Shown here piece after piece: positions 24,165-36,510 of a stretch of DNA of 64,000 nt. This stretch comes from Dasypus novemcinctus (taxonomy: Eukaryota > Chordata > Mammalia > Cingulata > Dasypodidae): the NCBI RefSeq assembly GCF_030445035.2, contig NC_080698.1, positions 5,463,501 through 5,527,500 on the forward strand, given 5' to 3'. Below the pieces are notes generated by a model. The model worked only from the letters and a program-made list of their open reading frames with translations. It had not been told where the DNA came from and did no database searches. Positions within the stretch are counted from its first letter, which is position 1. Each line of letters starts with the position of its first letter. A program made the translations under genes and the position numbers.

Positions 24165-24671
24165 TACAGTAGCACTGAGAATATTTTCAGGTGTAAAGAA
24201 TGAAAAAAAAGGTACTAGTAGCTTAAACCTCAAGAACATTGTTTACGTAAGGGGAAATCTAGAGGTAAGCAGTTGGATGTGTGGTTTGGCAACTCAGCAG
24301 TTTATCAAATTTCCATCTTTACTCCATGATCTTCAAGATTTGCTTTTTGCAACCTCATGGTTTCAAATGGTGATCACAGCTCCACCTTCTTTTACTCATA
24401 CAGCCCCTTCAAAGTGAGGAAAGGACCTAGAGCGGGCTTTCTCCTCTGGTTCCTTTTATCATTGAGAAAAATCTTTCCCAGAAGGGAGGGGTATTGAACA
24501 GTTGATTTTATAGATGCTCACTAGCCTCCCCTGTGTTTATGTCCAGCCCTCCAAGAAGGTTTTATCCCATCTTCAGCCAATATTTAAAACTTTCCAGTAC
24601 CTAGCTCAAAATTGATCTGGGAATGCTTAGACTCTCCCCATTCTTAATTCAACCGATTCCTCTTTTTCTTT
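24165..24671. other. Short intergenic stretch, nothing recognised
   Basis: No frame with a domain, no clear repeat and no RNA signature. Confidence 0.3.
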
Positions 24672-25036
24672 TTTTTTTTTAAGATTTTTTTTTTTTAATT
24701 CCCCCCCTCCCCCGGTGTCTGTTCTCTGTGTCTGTTTGCTGCATCTTGTTTCTTTGTCCGCTTCTGTTGTCATCAGCGGCACGGGAAGTGTGGGCAGCGC
24801 CATTCCTGGGCAGGCTGCACTTTCTTTCGCGCTGGGCAGCTCTCCTTACAGGGCGCACTTCTTGCACGTGGGGCTCCCCTATGCGGGGGACACCCCTGCG
24901 TGGTGTGGCACTCCTTGCACGCATCAGCACTGTGCATGGGCCAGCTGCACACGGGTCAAGGAGGCCTGGGGTTTGAACCACGGACCTCCCATGTGGTAGG
25001 CGGACGCCCTAACCACTGGGCCAAGTCCGTTTCCCT
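24672..25036 (-). mobile_element. Young-subfamily DAS-III SINE (antisense)
   Basis: Antisense copy lacking the internal 'GATGACGCAACAAAAAG' segment, with the 'GCAGCAAA..AGACAC' module. Flanked by a perfect 13-bp repeat, CCTCTTTTTCTTT, at 24659-24671 and 25037-25049. Many CpGs are retained. Confidence 0.88.
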
Positions 25037-25049
25037 CCTCTTTTTCTTT

Positions 25050-26180
25050 GTATGCAAGTGAGTCCCTAAGCCTAATGCCATTTGTCTTATGCACATAATG
25101 ATTTAATGTTTTAGGAACTATTGAGATTATGTTATTTCATCCTTACAACATTTGTACAGGAATATTGAGTTTCAGTGAGTTTAGGTGACTAGCTATGGAG
25201 TGGTTGGTGTTAGGATTTGAACTCAGATCCACCTTCAAAGGCTTATGCTTTCTTCATTATAACAAAGTGCTTGTACCTACCATGGTGGTTCTGTGTGAGA
25301 GTGGGAGACCGGTCAGAGTCCTGGGTAGACACCTCCATGAAAGAATTATTTGACAGGGCTTCTTAAGGAAGATGCTATGTTATCAGTGTTCTCTGAGTTA
25401 GATTTATAGTCTATTTCTACAGCTTATAATTTAGTTCTTCCTTGCTGTTTCTGGAAAGAAAGAGGTGGAGAATGTGAAGGTTGTGTATTTATGTAAAAAA
25501 AAGATTGTGTGGTTTTGTCCTATTTTGATAGGAGAGTGGGTAACACAGTTTTGTGATATAGTAGTCTCTCTCTGTATGGTTATTCAAAACAGGGTTTGGA
25601 GGTCCTTGAACAGATTTGCTACATTCAGGGGATAGGTTTGTTGTCTGTCAGCCTGGGGTAGGGATTTCTCCAGGTGTCTGGGTGGACACAAGGGTCAGGT
25701 AACCCACCTGTGGCAGTGGCCAAACAGCACTGGAGCAGTAAGGGTGCCGCCATCATTTCCTCCTTGTCACATGTCCTTTCAAAATAAACCAACGGGTCTG
25801 TAAGTAGTGTTGCATGCATTTTACCATGCCAGCCATCCTTTTACTATATGGAGATCCCTAAGACCAATATCTGGTCCTGCCAAAACTACCTTAAGAAAAT
25901 AGGCATTTAGCTTGTTTTGTTTTGTTTTTTTCACACAAATATCCATATGATAAAATTGGAATCTTATTATATCATCTTGTTTTTGCATTTAACTTCTTAT
26001 GTAGCAGTCAGAGGATGGTGTTTTTTTTTGTTTTTTTTTTTTTAACTTTTATTATTGCTGGACAGTGTTGTTCATTCTTCCTGTAGCATTGAGTCCATAT
26101 TCTCTGTCCAAAACATTTTCTCATCACTTTGTCACAGTGTCTGAAAATCTTCCTTCAGATAGTATAGTATGATGCTTAGG
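25050..26180. other. Intergenic stretch with weak repeat traces
   Basis: 25130-25265 has a MIR-like 3' part ('GGATTTGAACTCAGATCC'). 25900-26100 is T-rich and resembles an antisense old LINE tail. Nothing gene-like. Confidence 0.3.
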
Positions 26181-26183
26181 CTA

Positions 26184-26636
26184 ATGTGTCAGCTTGGCCA
26201 GGTAATTGTGCCCAGTTGTTTGGTCAAGCAAGCACTGGGCTAACTGTAATACAAGGGCATTTATGGACCTCAGGCACCATTGACTTTACTGCAGTGGTAA
26301 ATCATAGATAGCTGATTACAATTACAACAGTCAAGGAGATTGCCATCAGCAATGAGTGATGCTTAACCCAATCAATTGAATGCCTTAAAAGGGGAAGTGA
26401 TTCCAGCATTGAGCGAGAATTTCCCAGCTCATTTTTGGACAGCCACCGTCTCTCAGAATTCATCGAAAACCTTCACTGGGCTTTCATTGGAGCCCCTGGC
26501 TGCAGCCTGCCTGCGGAACCTGGACTTATGCATCCCCATGGTCACGTGAGAGACTCTAATAAAATCACATACTATTGACAGATAATCTCATGTTGATTCT
26601 GTTTCCCTAGAGAACCGTGACTATAACACAGATAAG
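26184..26636 (+). repeat. Unclassified interspersed repeat, LTR- or DNA-element-like
   Basis: The block from 'TGTCAGCTTGGCCAGG' to 'CTAGAGAACCGTGACTATAAC' has the feel of a known eutherian interspersed unit and includes 'AATAAAATCAC' near its end. I could not confirm TG...CA ends or a target duplication, so class is uncertain. Confidence 0.4.
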
Positions 26637-26639
26637 CTT

Positions 26640-27967
26640 TTCTTTTTCATCTTAAAAGAGTTATGATCTTCAAGAGCAAATACCTTCTGAGAAGGGTACC
26701 ATGTCAACTCCAACCAAGGTATCTAAATACATCACAGTTTAAGCATTGCGCTCAAACCATCCTTTCTGGCCCTTTCATGGTACTCTATGGAATTCAGGGT
26801 CTTTCTCTTTGAAAGGTGTTTTCTTCACCTTCTTGTTCTAATGGAAACTGATTGTTCTCTAAAGACAGTGCTTCCTTTGCAGTCCCACAATTGTTAGTTT
26901 TCATCTCCCTCTGTACTGGCATGTTTTCCTCTATTCTCCATCAAAACCCAGCTCTTGAAATGCATATCACTGGACTACTATTACCCACCCCTATTCTTGC
27001 CACTCCCTGGCGTCCTGTGCACTCTCATTCATGTATTTTTTAGTACTCAGAATGTTCTTGAGGAACCTGAAGAGGCAATATTTTTAGCTGCAGACATCCT
27101 GGTTGTGTAGAATTGCTCTGTATGTAGTAAAAATATGTCTCTCTTTAGTTGAGAGAAAAATGTGAAATAAAATTTCATTTGGTATAGCTTTGATTAAAGG
27201 GAAATAAATACCTAAAACAAAGCATCCTACATGCAGAGGGAAATGTCTTACAGATCTTAGAGATTTTTTGCATAAATAGTGTGCCCTGTGTTAACGTCTT
27301 ACTTGGCACTGAGAAGAAAATTGAAACCAAAAAGAGCTTTAAGTAGCAGAGTAATACAGTTGGAGCTGGCTCTCGTAAGATTAAATTTAATTTCAGCTCT
27401 GTATCCCCATGACAGACTTCATCTTTTGATTTTTTGGATTTCCATATATAGAGAAAATAATGCACATATTGTCGGATTGTTCTTAGTAACTATATTGTCT
27501 TTAATCACCTCTGATATTATAAAATGAGCCATAAATCTGTTTTTGCAGGAAATAATAGTAATTGCTCTAATAAATATCTGTTATTATTTTCTTAGGTTAA
27601 AAATAACATCATTGTTTCTTGTTTTTTTCTTTTTGCTTCCTTTGTTCAGAGTGGGAAGAAAACAGTTCAATCTGCAATTCTTTAAGTAGCTGACTGATTT
27701 TGGAATGAAATGATTGTGACTTGTTTCTGATTTCAAACAAAATGAAGCTTGTTACTTTCACACTTACATAAATGAGAGTTCTATAGCTATTAGAAATTTT
27801 CCTTCAAAGACTTGTACTGCCAGTTGGAGTCCCTCCGTCTTTCTCTCTAGCCTCCTCTGTGTTTCAAACCCATAGTATTAAATAGATCTCGGTTGCCTGT
27901 ATAAAACCAGCCACTTTCCCTGTAGTCCACTTCTACTCTATAAAGCTGATTTGTGGGGTTACAAAAG
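26640..27967. other. Intergenic stretch without recognised features
   Basis: AT-rich sequence between the LTR-like block and the next SINE. The short frames here show no domain. Confidence 0.3.
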
Positions 27968-27977
27968 GAGATGGCAG

Positions 27978-28377
27978 GGAAGTAGACATGGCTAAACTGA
28001 TAGAGCGTCTGTCTACCATATGGAGGGTCCAGGGTTCAATTTCCAGGGCCTCCTACCCATGTGGTAAGCTGGCCCACTCACAGTGCTGCTGTGTGCAAGG
28101 AGTGCCGTGCCATGCAGGGCGCCCTGGCATAGGGGTGTCCCACACGCAAGGTGTGCACCCTGCAAGGAGAGCTGCCCCATGTGAAAAAAGCACAGCCTGC
28201 CCAGGAGTGGTGCCGCACACATGGAGAGCTGACACAGCAAGATGATGCAACAAAAAAGAGACGCAGTTTCCTAGTGCCGGATAATGCAAGCAGACGCAGA
28301 AGACCACAGAGTGAGTGGACACAGAGTGCAGACAACAGGGGAAGGGAAGAGAAATAAATAAATCTTGAAAAAAGAGA
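27978..28377 (+). mobile_element. DAS-III-type SINE
   Basis: Complete copy flanked by a GAGATGGCAG direct repeat (left copy just before 27978, right copy beginning about 28378). Confidence 0.85.
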
Positions 28378-28742
28378 GAGATGGCAGACTCCTTTCTGGG
28401 ACACAGATTTAGGGCCTGTTCCTACTGATATTTCAAAACCAGATGGTACAGTTTGACTATATAAATTAGAGATATGCAAACCTACACAACCAATCTCTAA
28501 AACTATCTTAGACCAGTAGAATCCAAGTATGGGAATCACAAGGGGTAAGTTTACCCCCTACAGATAAATTTCCCAGGCCCACTGCATCAGTATGTCTGGA
28601 ATGGGGCCTAGGAATATATATAAAATAAAACTTGGAAAGAGGTTGTGCAAAAATTTTCCAGTAGGAGCCTTGACTTATTATATGACTTTTTATATATATA
28701 TTCATATGATGGACTATTGTTCAGCTGTAAGAAGAAATCAAT

Positions 28743-28880
28743 TGGGGAACAGATGTGGCTTGATCAGTTGAGTGCCTGCTTCCCACGTGGGAGGTTCTGT
28801 GTTAAGTCTCTGGTGCCTCATGGCCACATGGCAGAGGAAAAATGGTAACAGCAGGCACAGAGGGCAGGACAGATCCGCAG
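28743..28880 (+). mobile_element. Partial DAS SINE
   Basis: Head 'GATGTGGCTTGATCAGTTGAG' (shortened) and 'GAGGTTCTGTGTTAAG', a degraded B box, then a short body. It follows an old LINE-like segment containing 'ATGGACTATTGTTCAGC'. Confidence 0.65.
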
Positions 28881-28989
28881 GCAAAAGAATAAGGCGAGAG
28901 TATGTGACTATTTTTATGATTGCCCACTTTTCCTCAGAAGAACCTGTCAATCAAATTATTGAGTCATATACCAAAGTCTGCTTAATCAA

Positions 28990-30519
28990 ATGACAAAAAT
29001 GCTGTCACATTTGCTCTGTTGGCTTAGCCACAGAATAGTGCAGAGATTCATGTTTCAAACAATAGAACAATATGGCAAATTAATCATAAAGTCCTTTGGC
29101 TAGAAAACACCTAGAAATGCTGGATAAAACATAAACATCCTTTTAAATAGTATTCAAAGAAATGAAATAAATCCTTAGAGCTAAAAATGAGATGAAAGGT
29201 AAGTGGGTTGTAGTGCTTTGGATGCTGTCAGATCGTTCGGTGGCCTTGGTAACCAAGGGACTTCGGTTTTATCAGCCATGCAAGGGCAGGATTTTAGACC
29301 TAGTAAAAGGTAGAGAATTAGAACTTAAATCTCCACAGGAAGCCAAAATGCTTAAAGGACTATGCCCTCAATGAAAGCATGGATTAGAGAAGGAAAAAAG
29401 CCAGTAGCCAAAGAAGACAGCAAGGATGATTGTGGGACTTGACTGGACTTTAAGTAGTGAACAAAAGTCTCTTTAATGATTTGTAGCATAAGCCAGTCCT
29501 CATGGTAGTTTGGGGTTCAAATTTGGAAACACCAAGAAAGTAATAAAAAATTAGGAGTATACACATTTTTAAGTATACATGGAACAGTTAAAAATTTTTT
29601 AAAAATTGTTATCTAATTGTTTTTGTAAGTTGAGCATCTGAGAAGTAAACTCAGAATAGCATGCAGAAAGTTTACTGGGAAATGTTAATGATATTAACAC
29701 CTGGAAAATGAGAGAAGGAAGCAGGATTGGAAGTGACCTATATTGCAGGCGAAACAGTGTCTTCAGCTGACCAAGTGGGATGGCCTTTCAAAATTGTCCT
29801 AACGAAGTGAGAAGTCTTGGCCTTTATACCCCTGCAATTGAAGTGGTCTTCAATTGAGGATAGTTCCTGGAGAGGGCTCGTAGTAAAGGACTTTCAGCCA
29901 GTGCCTCTAGCGAGGGTGAGGATGGGCATCTGAAGGGGAGTCTGGACTGCGTAGCTCAGTGCCCTCTACACTGATCATGATTCTATTAGGGGAATGCATA
30001 GGCATTGGATAGAGTTCTCAAAAGAGAGTTGCCTCAGTAGTAGAGAGCAACAACATAGGCTAAATGCTGCTGTGATTCCACCTAACAAGTTTTAAAAGCA
30101 AGACTGAAAAGGATCAAACTATTCCCAAGGATCTTAACCAGGAAAAAAAGGCTCAAGAATAAAATAGATGCAACACCCAAAAATGTAAAATTCACAATAC
30201 TTAGCATCCAGTCAAAGGTTACAGGCATGCAAAAATGCAGAAAAATACAATCCATAATTGGGATATTAGTAGAAACTGATACAGAACATATGCAGATGTT
30301 AGAATTAGCAGACATGAACTTTTGAAAATATAAATGTGTTCAACAGTTAAGTAGAGACAAAAAATAAAAGAGCCAAGTGAAATGTCTAGAGGCCTAAAGT
30401 ATGATGGCTGACGTGAAAAATACAGTGAATAACAGTGGCAGATTGGACATTTCAAAAGAAAATATTGGTGAACTTGAAGAAAGCAAAGAAGCTATTCAAA
30501 ATGAACATAAAAAGAATAA
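28990..30519 (+). repeat. Old LINE-1 5' UTR / ORF1-start fragment
   Basis: Contains 'GTTAGAATTAGCAGACATGA', 'TTCAACAGTTAAGTAGAGAC' and 'GTGAACTTGAAGAAAGCAAA', which I recognise from mammalian L1M 5' UTR/ORF1 junctions. A parallel, diverged copy is at 37250-37704. Only a remnant frame exists. Confidence 0.6.
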
Positions 30520-30910
30520 GGGAAGCAGACTTGGCCCAGTGGATAGGGCATCTGCCTACCATATGGGAGGTCCATGGTTCAAACCCCAGGCCTCCTTGAC
30601 CCATGTGGTGAGCTGGCACATGCGCAGTGCTGATGCACACAAGGAGTGCCCTGCCATGCAGGGATGTCCCCCACGTAGGGAAGCCCCACGCGAATGGAGT
30701 GTGCCCCGTAAGGAGAGCCGCCCAGCGCGAAAGAAAGTGCAGCCTGCCCAGGAATGGTGCTGCACACACGGAGAGCTGACACAACATGACGCAACAACAA
30801 GAAACACAGATTCCCGGTGCCGCTGATAAAAGTGGTCACAGGAGAACATACAGCGAATGGACACAGAGAGCAGACGACGGGGGGAAGGGGAGAGAAAAAA
30901 ATAATTTAAA
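30520..30910 (+). mobile_element. DAS-III-type SINE at a LINE-1 discontinuity
   Basis: Complete head and body. LINE-1 sequence on its left is near ORF1 and on its right is late ORF2, and no matching target duplication is visible. Confidence 0.85.
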
Positions 30911-31410
30911 ATTGGAGGACTCAGACTTCCCAATTTTAAAATTTATTACAAAGCTACAGTAATCAAAGCATTGTGGTATTGGCACAAGGACAGACATACA
31001 GACTAATGGAATACCTTTGAGAGTTCAGAAATCTTCACATCTATATAGTCCATTGATTTTGGAAAAGGGTGCCAAGTCCACTCAATGGGGAAAGAATAGT
31101 CTCTTCAACAAGTGGTGCTGGGAAAACTGGATATCCACATGCAAAACAATGAAAGTGGATCCTATCTCACACTATACAAAAGTTAACTGAAAAATTAACT
31201 GAAACCTAAATATAACAACTAAAACTATAAAACCCTTAGAAGAAAACATAAGGGAACATCTTCAAGACCTTTTATTAGGCAATGGAATCTTAGGCTTTAC
31301 ACCAAAAGTATGAGCAACAAAATGAAACAAATTGGACTTCAAAGGACATTATTGAGAAAGCGAAAAGACGACCTACAGAATGGAGAAAATATTCAGAAAT
31401 CATACATCCT
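30911..31410 (+). repeat. Old LINE-1 ORF2 3' segment
   Basis: 'CAAAGCTACAGTAATCAAAG', 'GTATTGGCACAAGGACAGAC' and 'AAGTGGTGCTGGGAAAACTG' are hallmark late-ORF2 LINE-1 sequence. Frames are broken. It resumes at about 33160. Confidence 0.75.
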
Positions 31411-31627
31411 AGAAGAGTTTTTAATTATTTTTTATTTCAAAGTGTACTATCAGTGGTATTTGGTATAATCACAATTGTGCATTCATCAATTATTATTCAA
31501 GAGTTTTCATTATTTAAATAATAAAGACAAAAAAAATCATCACTTCTCAATCTCCATGTTTCCTCTGCTGTGCATAACTGCTATTTCTGCCTATTTGTGC
31601 ATACTTATTTTAAAGTAGTTTTATTGA

Positions 31628-32049
31628 GGGGAAGCAGATTTGGCTCAATGGAAAATGCATCCACCTACCATATGGGAGGTCCGGGGTTCAAACCCAGGGC
31701 CTCCTGACCCGTGTGGTGAGCTGGCCTATGTGCAGTGCTGATGCATGCAAGGAGTGTTGTGCCACACAGGGGTGTCCCCATGTAGGGGAGCCCCACGTGC
31801 AAGGAGTGCGCCCCATAAGGAGAGCCGCCCCGTGTGAAGAAAGTGCAGCCTGCCCAGGAGTGACGCTGCACACACGGAGAGCTGACGAGGCAAGATAATG
31901 CAACAAAAAGAGAAACAGATTCCCAATGCCACTGACAAGAATATAAGCAGACAAAGAAGAACACACAGTGAATGGACACAGAGAGCAGACAACTGAGGGA
32001 AGGGAGGAGGGAGAAGGGGAGAGATATAAATAAATGAAATTTAAAAATG
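31628..32049 (+). mobile_element. DAS-III-type SINE with 15-bp target duplication
   Basis: Complete copy flanked by AAGTAGTTTTATTGA at 31613-31627 and 32050-32064. Confidence 0.92.
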
Positions 32050-32100
32050 AAGTAGTTTTATTGATATATTCATATACTGTACAATCTACCAATGCCTTTT

Positions 32101-32515
32101 TTTTTTTTAAGATTTATTTTTTATTTCTCTCCCCTTCTCCCCCCGCCCAGTTGTCTGCTCTCTGTGTCCATTTGCTGTGTGTTCTTCTATAACCACTTAT
32201 ATCCTTATCAGTAGCACTGGGAATCTGTGTCTCTTTTCGTTGCATCATCTTGTTTTGTCAGCTCTCTCTATGTGCAGCGCCATTCTTGGGCAGGCTGCAC
32301 TTTTTTTGGTGCTGGGCGGCTCTCCTTACGGGGTGCACTACTTGCACGTGGGGCTCCCCTACACGGGGGACACCACTGCATAGCAGGGCACTCCTTGTGT
32401 GCATTAGCACTGCGCATGGGCCAGCTCCACATGGGTCAAGGAGGCCCGGGGTATGAACCGTGGACCTCCCATGTGGTAGGCAGATGCCCTATCCATTGGT
32501 CCAAGTCAGCTTCCC
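32101..32515 (-). mobile_element. DAS-III-type SINE (antisense)
   Basis: Complete antisense copy. Flanks CAATGCCTTT (left) and CAATGGCTTT (right) are a near-perfect target duplication. Confidence 0.88.
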
Positions 32516-33149
32516 TCAATGGCTTTTAGTATAATCACAAGGTTGTGCATTCATCACCAAAAAGAAAATTTTAGAACAATTTCTTTACTACAAAAATAAA
32601 AACTCCACACCCCTTAGCAGTTACTTCTCAATCCCTCTCTCCTTCCACAGTCCTACATAAGCACTAGTCTAATTCCATCTTTTAACTGATTTATATTTAC
32701 ATATTAAATAAATAGAATCATACAATTTGCAGTACTTTGTGTCTGGTTTCTTACACTTAGCATAATGGTTTTGTTTTTTGTTTTTGTCTGATATTAACAT
32801 CTTGTAGCTTTAACATACATTTGTTCAGTTTCAAAGGAAAACAGTCTTATCTATGCAATAGTACCCATATTCATATTTCACATGAGGTTTTACTATGGTA
32901 TACAGTCCCATGTTACATGTTTTAGCTTTCCTTTTAGTAATTTACATGACCTTAGACTTTCCCTTTCAACAACTGTCATACCGATTTAATAGCACTGCTA
33001 GTTATAAATACTGTGATGTGCTTTCACCATTTCTATTTATTTCTGAAGATTGACACATCCTTTTGTACCAGTTCTGCACTAGTTAACCCTCAGCTATCCA
33101 TTCTCTAAACTCATTCTATTTTCTGATGACCCATATTCTTAACTCCATA

Positions 33150-33450
33150 ACCTATAAGGGTTTAATATCCAGAATATTTAAAGAAACTCTATAGATCATC
33201 AACAAAAAGGCAACCAATTAAAATATAAGCAAAGGACTTATATAGACATTTCTCCAAAGAAAATATACAAATGAAAAGATGCCCCACATCATTAGCCACT
33301 AAGGAAATGCAAATCAAAACCACAATTAGAAACTACTTCACATCCACTAGGATGGCTATTATTTTTAAAAATAAGGAAAATAACAAGTGTTTGGTGAGGA
33401 TATAGAAAAACTGGAACTGTTGTGCATTACTGGTGGGAATAAAAAATGGT
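33150..33450 (+). repeat. LINE-1 ORF2 3' segment (continuation)
   Basis: 'AAGGGTTTAATATCCAGAAT', 'CATTAGCCACTAAGGAAATG' and 'TGCATTACTGGTGGGAAT' are LINE-1 late-ORF2 text, continuing the fragment at 30911-31410. Confidence 0.75.
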
Positions 33451-33586
33451 GAGCTGCTGTGGACAAGAGTTTAGTGGCTCCTCAGCATTAGAGAAATGCT
33501 CCTCAGAGAGAAACCAGACTTCCTGTCTATTTACCAGGTATGTGGTCTTGGTCATTTTATTTAACCAGGCCTCTGTTTCCTATGTT

Positions 33587-33932
33587 ATGAAGATTTATTT
33601 ATTTATCCCCCCATTGTTGTTTTTGCGCTTGTGTCCTTTTCTGTGTCCTTTTGCGGTGTGTTCTATGTCTGCTTGTCTTCTCTTTAGGCAGCACTGGGAA
33701 CCGATCCTGGGACCTTCCAGAGTAGGAGAGAGATGATCTCTTCCGCTGCCTCAGCAGCCTGTTCTGTTTCATCTCTTGTTGACTCTCCTCTCTCTCTCTC
33801 TCTCTTTTTTTTTTTTAACTTCATCTTGCTGTGCCAGCTCTCCGCGTGGGCCAGCCTGCTGTCACCAGGAGGCCTTGGGAACTGAACCCTGGACCTCCGT
33901 TATGGTAGACGGGAGCCACATCCACCTCCCTT
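33587..33932 (-). mobile_element. Dimeric DAS SINE (antisense)
   Basis: Two antisense heads (about 33688-33755 and 33868-33932) separated by a (TC)n/T-run at about 33788-33820. Confidence 0.75.
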
Positions 33933-33954
33933 CTCAGTTGTCGATATGCACATT

Positions 33955-34345
33955 GTCTTAGTTTCCTAGGACTGCTGTAACAAATCACCACACACTGGGT
34001 GGTTTAAAACAACAGGAATTTATAATCTCTCATTTCTTGAGGCCAGAGGTCAGAAAGCAAAGTGTCAGCAGGGTGGCACTCCCTCAGAAGGGGAAAAGTC
34101 ACTCCTTTGCTCTTCTGTGGTCCAGGTGGTCCTTGGCTTTTGGCTGCATCCATCCATCTCTACCTCCATGGTCACATTGCCTCCTCTTCTGTTTGTCTCA
34201 AACTCCCTCCACCTCTCATGAGGATACATACCATTGCATTTAGGGGCCACCAGAATAACCCAGGTTAAACTCCTCTTAGTCTCCTTAGCGTAACAGGTTC
34301 CTGGGGTTAGGGTATGGACATATCTCTGGGGCACCACCTCACATG
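33955..34345 (-). repeat. MLT1/MST-type MaLR LTR (antisense)
   Basis: 'CTTAGTTTCCTAGGACTGCT', 'GGTGGTTTAAAACAACAG' and 'TGGGGTTAGGGTATGGAC' are hallmark antisense segments of mammalian-apparent LTR retrotransposon LTRs. Non-coding solitary remnant. Confidence 0.6.
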
Positions 34346-34756
34346 CTTATCCTGAAGGTTAAACAAACTGGTGAAACAACGGTTCCAAAATCTGTCTTTG
34401 CCTCAGAATGTCTTAGCAAACCAGAATGGTGGGGGGAGGGTGGAAGCAGAGGCTTTCATTATCCATGTTTCACACATGGGGAGACAAGGCTCCGAAGGAG
34501 CTGGCTCAGCCCCAGGTCGCCTGAGCCCCAGGCCTGACAGGGAGGGAAAGAGAAGGCCTCTGCAGAGGGGAGGGTTCCGGGGTCAGGGCCCAGCCTCAGG
34601 GGCCTAGGCTTCCCTTCCCTCCTGCCCGAGACCCCGCCCCGCACAGCTCACCTGGGTCTCCTGCTCTGAGGCGTGTGAGCTGGGGAACCCGGGAGACTCA
34701 TGCCTGCCTTTCTACCAACATTTTTTTTTAATACTTTGGTTAGTAGTAATATTCAT
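34346..34756. other. Intergenic stretch, moderately GC-rich
   Basis: 34470-34640 is C/G-rich but has few CpGs and no clear promoter elements. No gene was recognised. Confidence 0.25.
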
Positions 34757-35167
34757 TTTTTAAAGATTTCTTTTATCTGTCCCCTTCCCCCCACCCCCGC
34801 CAGTTGTCTGATCTCTGTGTCCATTCGCTGTGTGTTCTTCTGTGTCTGCTTGTATTCTTGTCAGCGGCATTGGGAAACTGCGTCTCTTTTTTGTTGCATC
34901 ATCTTGCTGTGTCAGCTCTCCATGTGTACGGCGCCTCTCCTGGGCAGGCTGCACTTTTTTCACACAGGTTGGCTCTCCTTACAGGGCCTACTCCTTGCGC
35001 GTGGGGCTCCCCTAAGCAGGGGACACCCCTGCGTGGCATGGCACTCCTTGTGTGCATCAGCACTGCACATGGGCCAGCTCCACACGGGTCAGGAGGCCCT
35101 GGGTTTGAACCCTGGACCTCCCATGTGGTAGGTAAATGCTCTATCAGGTGAGCCAAGTCCGCTTCCC
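34757..35167 (-). mobile_element. DAS-III-type SINE (antisense)
   Basis: Complete antisense copy with CpGs retained ('CTTGCGCGTGGGG'). No obvious target duplication. Confidence 0.85.
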
Positions 35168-35937
35168 ATCTACCAGCCAGTTTCTGTAGAAGGGTTAGAA
35201 TGAGTCTGAGCTACAAGTATCCATTGAAACCCTCATAATTTATTATATTTCTCTTCCCTTCTAGGATATTAGGTTTCCTCACCTTAATGCAATATTGTGA
35301 ATGTTTTTTCATATCATTAAATATTCTTCTACCTTTTCAATGGCTCATATCAATCCCCTGTTGTTGGACATTTAAGTTTTATCAATTTTATGTTATAATA
35401 AATAAAGAGTGTGTACTGAAAGAACCTAGTTTGAAAAGGATGGAAGAGAATGAGATCAAGGCCTCAGAAAAGGCCAGCTTTGGCAAGAGGGACTGTTCTC
35501 AGAGGGTCAAGTTGATTTGGGGGGGTGGGCGCTATGGGCAGTTAGGTAGTTCCCATCAGACAGTCCCAACTGTTGAGATCCTGTTTGGAGGCTGGCCAAG
35601 AGTAAGGGCTGCGGGAGACTGGAGATGACTGAAACAACTGCTACAGAAAGTGGAATAGGAAGTCCATATGAAAAGGACCAAACAGGACTTCTAGCCCATT
35701 GTGAGGTTTCTGGTACCATCAAAGTGAACAAAAGGATAATTATCCAACTGCTTCGACCTGGGATGTTTGCCTGCATGCTTTAATGGCAGCAATGACTTAT
35801 TTCCTTGTTTATTCTATGTGGAATGTGACTAAGGCTTATTTATAATGACTATTTCTGTTAATATGTACTAGAAAAATAATTAGCTCATCAAACTTGTAAT
35901 TTTTCAAAACTCATAGTTTAGGAAAAGACTCAAGTAT
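35168..35937. other. Intergenic stretch, partly antisense LINE-like
   Basis: 35250-35390 resembles an antisense old LINE tail ('TGTTGGACATTTAAGTTTT'). 35400-35937 is unassigned; the short frame at 35287-35628 shows no domain. Confidence 0.3.
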
Positions 35938-36068
35938 TTTTTTAAAGATTTATTTATTTTTGTTTATTTTTCCTCCCTTCCCCCCTCATTGCTTGCATTC
36001 ACTCTTTGCTCTCCGTGTCTGTTCATTGTGTGCTTTCTGTGCCTGCTTGTCTTCTTTTCAGAGGTTCC
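35938..36068 (-). mobile_element. Truncated antisense DAS SINE tail
   Basis: Only the tail and adjacent body ('AAAGATTTATTTATTTTTG' to 'GCTTGTCTTCTTTTCAGAGG') are present; both heads are missing. Confidence 0.6.
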
Positions 36069-36510
36069 TACTGAATGATTCCATTTGCTAAGTTCACCCA
36101 CACCAGGGCTGGTCCTCTGTCTTGCAAGCCCAGAAACCAAATCTATCTTTTTTTAAAGACCCTGCAGGAGGAAAAAAATGCACTAAATTGACAAAGGAAA
36201 ATCAAGGTATCAGGTAGGGAAAGAATGTTTAGGGATTAGAAGCTGTATAGGCAAAACCAGTGGTATCCATGAAAGCACTCTTATGTACTATGCACAAGTA
36301 AGTTTAGCCTGACCAGGTGGCAGTCAACCATCTCTTCCTCAGACACTATCCCATTTGCTGTGCACCTTTTTGAACTGCAACAATTTACACACCTTCAAAC
36401 TCTTTTTGCCTTGTAGACCCCTCCCTCCTGTTCTTAGACTGAATTTAGCCCTGAGGCTTCCCAGAAATCATGTCTATTAGCAAAGTCCAGCCAACTTTAA
36501 AAAGTTATAG
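36069..36510. other. Intergenic stretch without recognised features
   Basis: Unassigned sequence between SINEs; nothing coding seen. Confidence 0.25.

Larger units (their letters stand above)
31411..33150 (-). repeat. Antisense LINE-1 3' UTR-like block with two SINEs inside
   Basis: Reads like an antisense LINE-1 3' UTR ('GTTGTGCATTCATCACC', 'AATAGAATCATACAATTTGC'). It interrupts the sense ORF2 fragment, since ORF2 text stops near 31405 and continues at about 33160. It contains DAS SINEs at 31628-32049 and 32101-32515. Confidence 0.5.

Noticed and set aside
30911-33450. A possible functional LINE-1 ORF2
   Set aside because: Only short late-ORF2 pieces remain, with stops and a 1.7-kb interruption. 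No reverse-transcriptase core is intact.
33788-33820. (TC)n/T-run as a regulatory microsatellite
   Set aside because: It lies inside a SINE between its two heads and is short; nothing suggests function.
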